The notes beneath the pieces were generated by a model. That model had not been told where the DNA came from, searched no databases, and saw only the letters and a program-made list of their open reading frames with translations. Both the position numbers and the translations under genes were made by a program. Shown here in pieces: positions 8,130-10,077 of a DNA stretch of 10,077 nucleotides. The DNA lies in assembly GCA_028565635.1 (NCBI GenBank), contig JAOXYB010068290.1, positions 1 through 10,077 of the forward strand, written 5' to 3'. Numbering within the stretch: position 1 is the stretch's first letter; every line of letters starts with the position of its first letter. This DNA is from Phoronis ovalis (Eukaryota > Phoronida > Phoronidae).

Positions 8130-8623
8130 TTTTTCCTTATGGAATTCCGCAGGGTCTGTTACAAGATGGCATATGACAAACACAAAATCATTTTATTAAA
8201 ACTGCTATAGACACTGTTTAACTTTGATGTGGTTTGATTTAGGAAATTTTGTTAAATTGTCATCAAATGTTTACCCACTGCAGTTGCTAACACTGCACAT
8301 TTCTGACTTAATGCAAGTTCAAGCAACTGTATAAATCAAACACACTTTAAAGTAAGAATAGTAGGACACTCTGCACTCCATTGTCTATCCAGGTAATCTG
8401 ATAAAAAACTTCCTATTTACTTTGACCTCTGGTGATTATATAGCTAGACCACATTCTAAAGCTATCTATTTTACTACATACTTTTTTGTCCTGTTTTATT
8501 TGAGATAAAAATATACTTCAACAAGCGTTTTTAACTGAATATTAATTAACATTGCTCAAATTGTGTTTTTACTGGCAACCATTAATATTTTTATATGACT
8601 TCTTTTTCACATCCCGGCTTGTT

Positions 8624-8735
8624 GGATCAAAAATCTCTCTTTAAGACGTGAAATGGAAATTGCTTACTACTTAATTCAACCGAGGATGGTTTTAGGAGCT
8701 AGAGATTTTAACCTTTCACATCAGAGAGTTTGATC
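8624..8735. repeat. Imperfect inverted repeat in intron
   Basis: GGATCAAAAATCTCTC...GACGTGAAA (8624-8653) pairs, with gaps, to TTTCACATCAGAGAGTTTGATC (8714-8735). The spacer is about 60 bp. It could be the relic of a small foldback element. The rest of 8200-9111 is plain AT-rich intron in which I see nothing. Confidence 0.3.
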
Positions 8736-9111
8736 AGTGGGAGGAAATCTTGCATGTACACTTATTATAAATACATCATTAATATCAGATTGTGTGATTA
8801 TGTAAGATAGTTGTATTATAATATTTTAGGCTAAATCTTGTAACAATACTAATACACCAAATCTACAAGACATATACTTCAGTATACATTCATGGGAATG
8901 CCACTGTAATCATGCTGATTTTCATTTTTGTGTCCTAGTGTGTGTGGAAGAGTTGAAAGTTATGAAAGTATTATAATCATGATGGTGACTTAAGCTTTGT
9001 TTACAAACTTATTGACTTTATTCTTTAGTTGATTGAATTATAATATATTTAAACTTGTTCCACAACTTAATTCTTTGTTGATTTATATTATTTGGTTGAT
9101 TTACTTTTCAG

Positions 9112-9194
9112 GCATATCATATCATAAAAGAATTTTGTGAGCAGTTTCACCAATTAGCTGAAACTGATTTGCAGAAAGTTTTAGCTGTTATAAA
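9112..9194 (+). CDS. ATM: ATM-like kinase, internal exon d (N-terminal HEAT solenoid)
   Basis: This short exon has 83 nt, starting in phase 0 and ending in phase 2, with acceptor TTTACTTTTCAG and donor GTAAGT. It encodes AYHIIKEFCEQFHQL followed by ETDLQKVLAVI, two helices of the solenoid. Its first residues continue exon c directly: the joined DLHL-AYHIIKEFC matches the human ATM pattern LHLHMYLMLLKELP with no gap, even though 6.8 kb of intron separates the two exons. The final AA is completed by the first G of exon e to give Lys. The small size and correct phases make this exon easy to miss without the homologous alignment. Confidence 0.74.
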
Positions 9195-9451
9195 GTAAGT
9201 TTTCGCATCAATTTTTGTTAGAATAAGTTAATTGCAATTTACTAAAATAACGAAACACTGTATATCCCATAACTTCCTGTTTAATTCATTTTAATGTCTA
9301 TTTCTAATGTTTGAATAGTTGGAATGGTGTTTTTAGTTACACCTGCCAGTAATAGAGTTCTTTTTACCTCTGTGTACCTGGAATACAGCTATCCCCGAGT
9401 GTCTAAATCTGGAATGGTATGAAGAACATTTGTTTTGCATATATTTTTCAG
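9195..9451 (+). other. Intron, 257 nt, ATM-like gene
   Basis: The intron has a consensus GTAAGT donor and an ATATTTTTCAG acceptor. It contains a somewhat GC-richer patch (about 9338-9400) with no recognisable identity. A minus-strand open frame across its 3' part and exon e is judged a shadow. Confidence 0.6.
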
Positions 9452-9592
9452 GGTTCTGTTCGTAAAACACAGGCATGACCAAGAAATGTGTATGATTGCT
9501 TTGAACCTTCTGACATCTTGTATACCAAGACTTGCTGATACTGAAAGCGCTCAAGTTAAAGAAAATGCATTAAAGTTAGTTAAAGGTGTTTG
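9452..9592 (+). CDS. ATM: ATM-like kinase, internal exon e (N-terminal HEAT solenoid)
   Basis: This exon has 141 nt, phase 2 at both ends, ending TG|GTGAGT so that the last codon (Trp) is split. It encodes VLFVKHRHDQEMCMIALNLL, then TSCIPRLADTESAQVKENAL, then KLVKGVW. The sequence parallels the human ATM segment of the form [21 protein letters not shown]...VVKNL...GAFW: the H/R-R-x-D-Q-x-x-C core and the terminal -W are shared, and the Trp falls at the expected place. The exon is intact and lies downstream of all the intronic repeats. The next exon is beyond the window. Confidence 0.78.
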
Positions 9593-10077
9593 GTGAGTAA
9601 TTGGCATTTTACATTCTGGGCATTGAACTGATTAAGGTAGAGCAGAAATTGTTCAATTAAATTTATTCATCCTTCAGACTTAAGTTAGGTTAAATTTTGG
9701 ATGGTTAAATGAAAGAAAGACAATTAGAAGTTTATGTATTTTGGAAGTATATAAAATGCAATTTATTTTTCACTATTAGTAAATAGAACATGTAATCGGC
9801 ACGCTTAGGGTACTTTGAGTTAAATTAAACTTTTGAAATGTAAAATTCAAAAGAATATAAGTTAAAAACCGCTCAACCTACATAGTCAAAACTTCGCACG
9901 TATAATCTTTACATATGTAGCTACAAATCTATATCTCAGATTTTTGAAAAAATATTTTTGGTTGTATCAAGACCCGGGGGTACTCAGGCTTCCATCTATA
10001 TGGTATAAAGACACAATTGATTTTCCCATCCACTTCTATAGTAAATTCATGTAATTTAAATCATTATAAAAATTTCC
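9593..10077 (+). other. Intron of the ATM-like gene (partial, 5' end)
   Basis: The intron begins with a GTGAGT donor and runs off the window. It is AT-rich, apart from a short GC-rich string (GACCCGGGGGTACTC, around 9970-9984). No exon, RNA gene or identifiable element is seen. The next ATM exon should lie beyond 10077. Confidence 0.6.

Larger units (their letters stand above)
7577..8152. repeat. Region dotted with TGCGGAATT-like motifs (unknown repeat element)
   Basis: Variants of TGCGGAATT recur on both strands over about 580 bp: TGCGGTATT (7577), TGTGGAATT (7682), TATTCCAC reversed (7714), CGCGGAATT (7746), TGCAGAATTT (8074), TGCAGAATAA (8095), TGCAGAATTTT (8117) and GGAATTCCGCA (8141, matching on both strands). 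The region also has CpG-bearing patches unlike the flanking intron and includes an inverted repeat at 7844-7907. This looks like a decayed, internally repetitive mobile element or satellite-like segment. I cannot name the family. Confidence 0.38.
2280..9111 (+). other. Large 6.8-kb intron of the ATM-like gene hosting a nested minus-strand gene copy
   Basis: The intron starts with GTGAGT and ends with TTTACTTTTCAG; both flanking exons are phase 0 here. The ATM alignment runs without a gap across the junction (DLHL joined to AYHIIKEF), so no missing exon need lie inside. Its contents, in order, are a coding-like island (2396-2598), unremarkable AT-rich DNA (2600-3670), a degenerate SINE on the minus strand (3680-3980), a short recurrent motif (4050 and 4119), AT-rich DNA with a possible poly(A) signal (to 4736), the KLHL-like copy (4737-6534), AT-rich DNA (6552-7200), repeat and transposon relics (7218-8170), and AT-rich DNA with a weak inverted repeat (8624-8735). 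Confidence 0.7.

Noticed and set aside
7957-8210. Two overlapping + strand open frames (76-80 codons)
   Set aside because: Repeated C-R-I-C/F and L-L-F-L-L strings come from the underlying 21-bp tandem repeat, not from protein selection.
9333-9554. Minus-strand open frame over intron and ATM exon e
   Set aside because: It is antisense shadow of exon e, which has matching phases and ATM-like residues on the + strand.

Overview
This window is AT-rich, intron-rich eukaryotic nuclear DNA. Small coding exons with GT..AG borders and matching phases lie in long introns littered with repeat debris, which fits an arthropod (probably insect) genome of moderate to large size. The clade is an inference; no database search was possible.

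The host gene runs on the + strand. Five internal exons (402-608, 1191-1344, 2071-2279, 9112-9194, 9452-9592) join in frame with compatible phases (0, 1, 0, 2). Together they encode about 264 residues of an alpha-helical solenoid protein. Motifs in the last three exons line up without a gap with the N-terminal HEAT solenoid of ATM kinase (roughly residues 850-1000 of the human protein, recalled and not searched). The window therefore holds a middle slice of ATM. The start, the rest of the solenoid, and the FAT and kinase domains lie outside it. Introns are 582, 726, 6832 and 257 nt long.

Inside the 6.8 kb intron, on the minus strand, sits a BTB-BACK-Kelch (KLHL-like) coding region of about 600 codons without introns (6534 down to 4737). 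It reads end to end only across three small frameshifts and one in-frame TGA. It is either a young pseudogene or a gene damaged by assembly errors; two of the frameshifts fall in A/T-rich runs.

The rest of the intron carries repeat remnants. These are a degenerate tRNA-derived SINE on the minus strand (about 3680-3980), a coding-like island at 2396-2598, a relic helix-turn-helix reading frame near 7218-7373 that resembles transposase DNA-binding domains, and a 580-bp stretch (7577-8152) dotted with a TGCGGAATT-type motif, a 21-bp tandem repeat and an inverted repeat. A short motif at the left edge of the window recurs near 4050 and 4119. I see no RNA gene likely to be functional, no CRISPR array and no prokaryotic feature.
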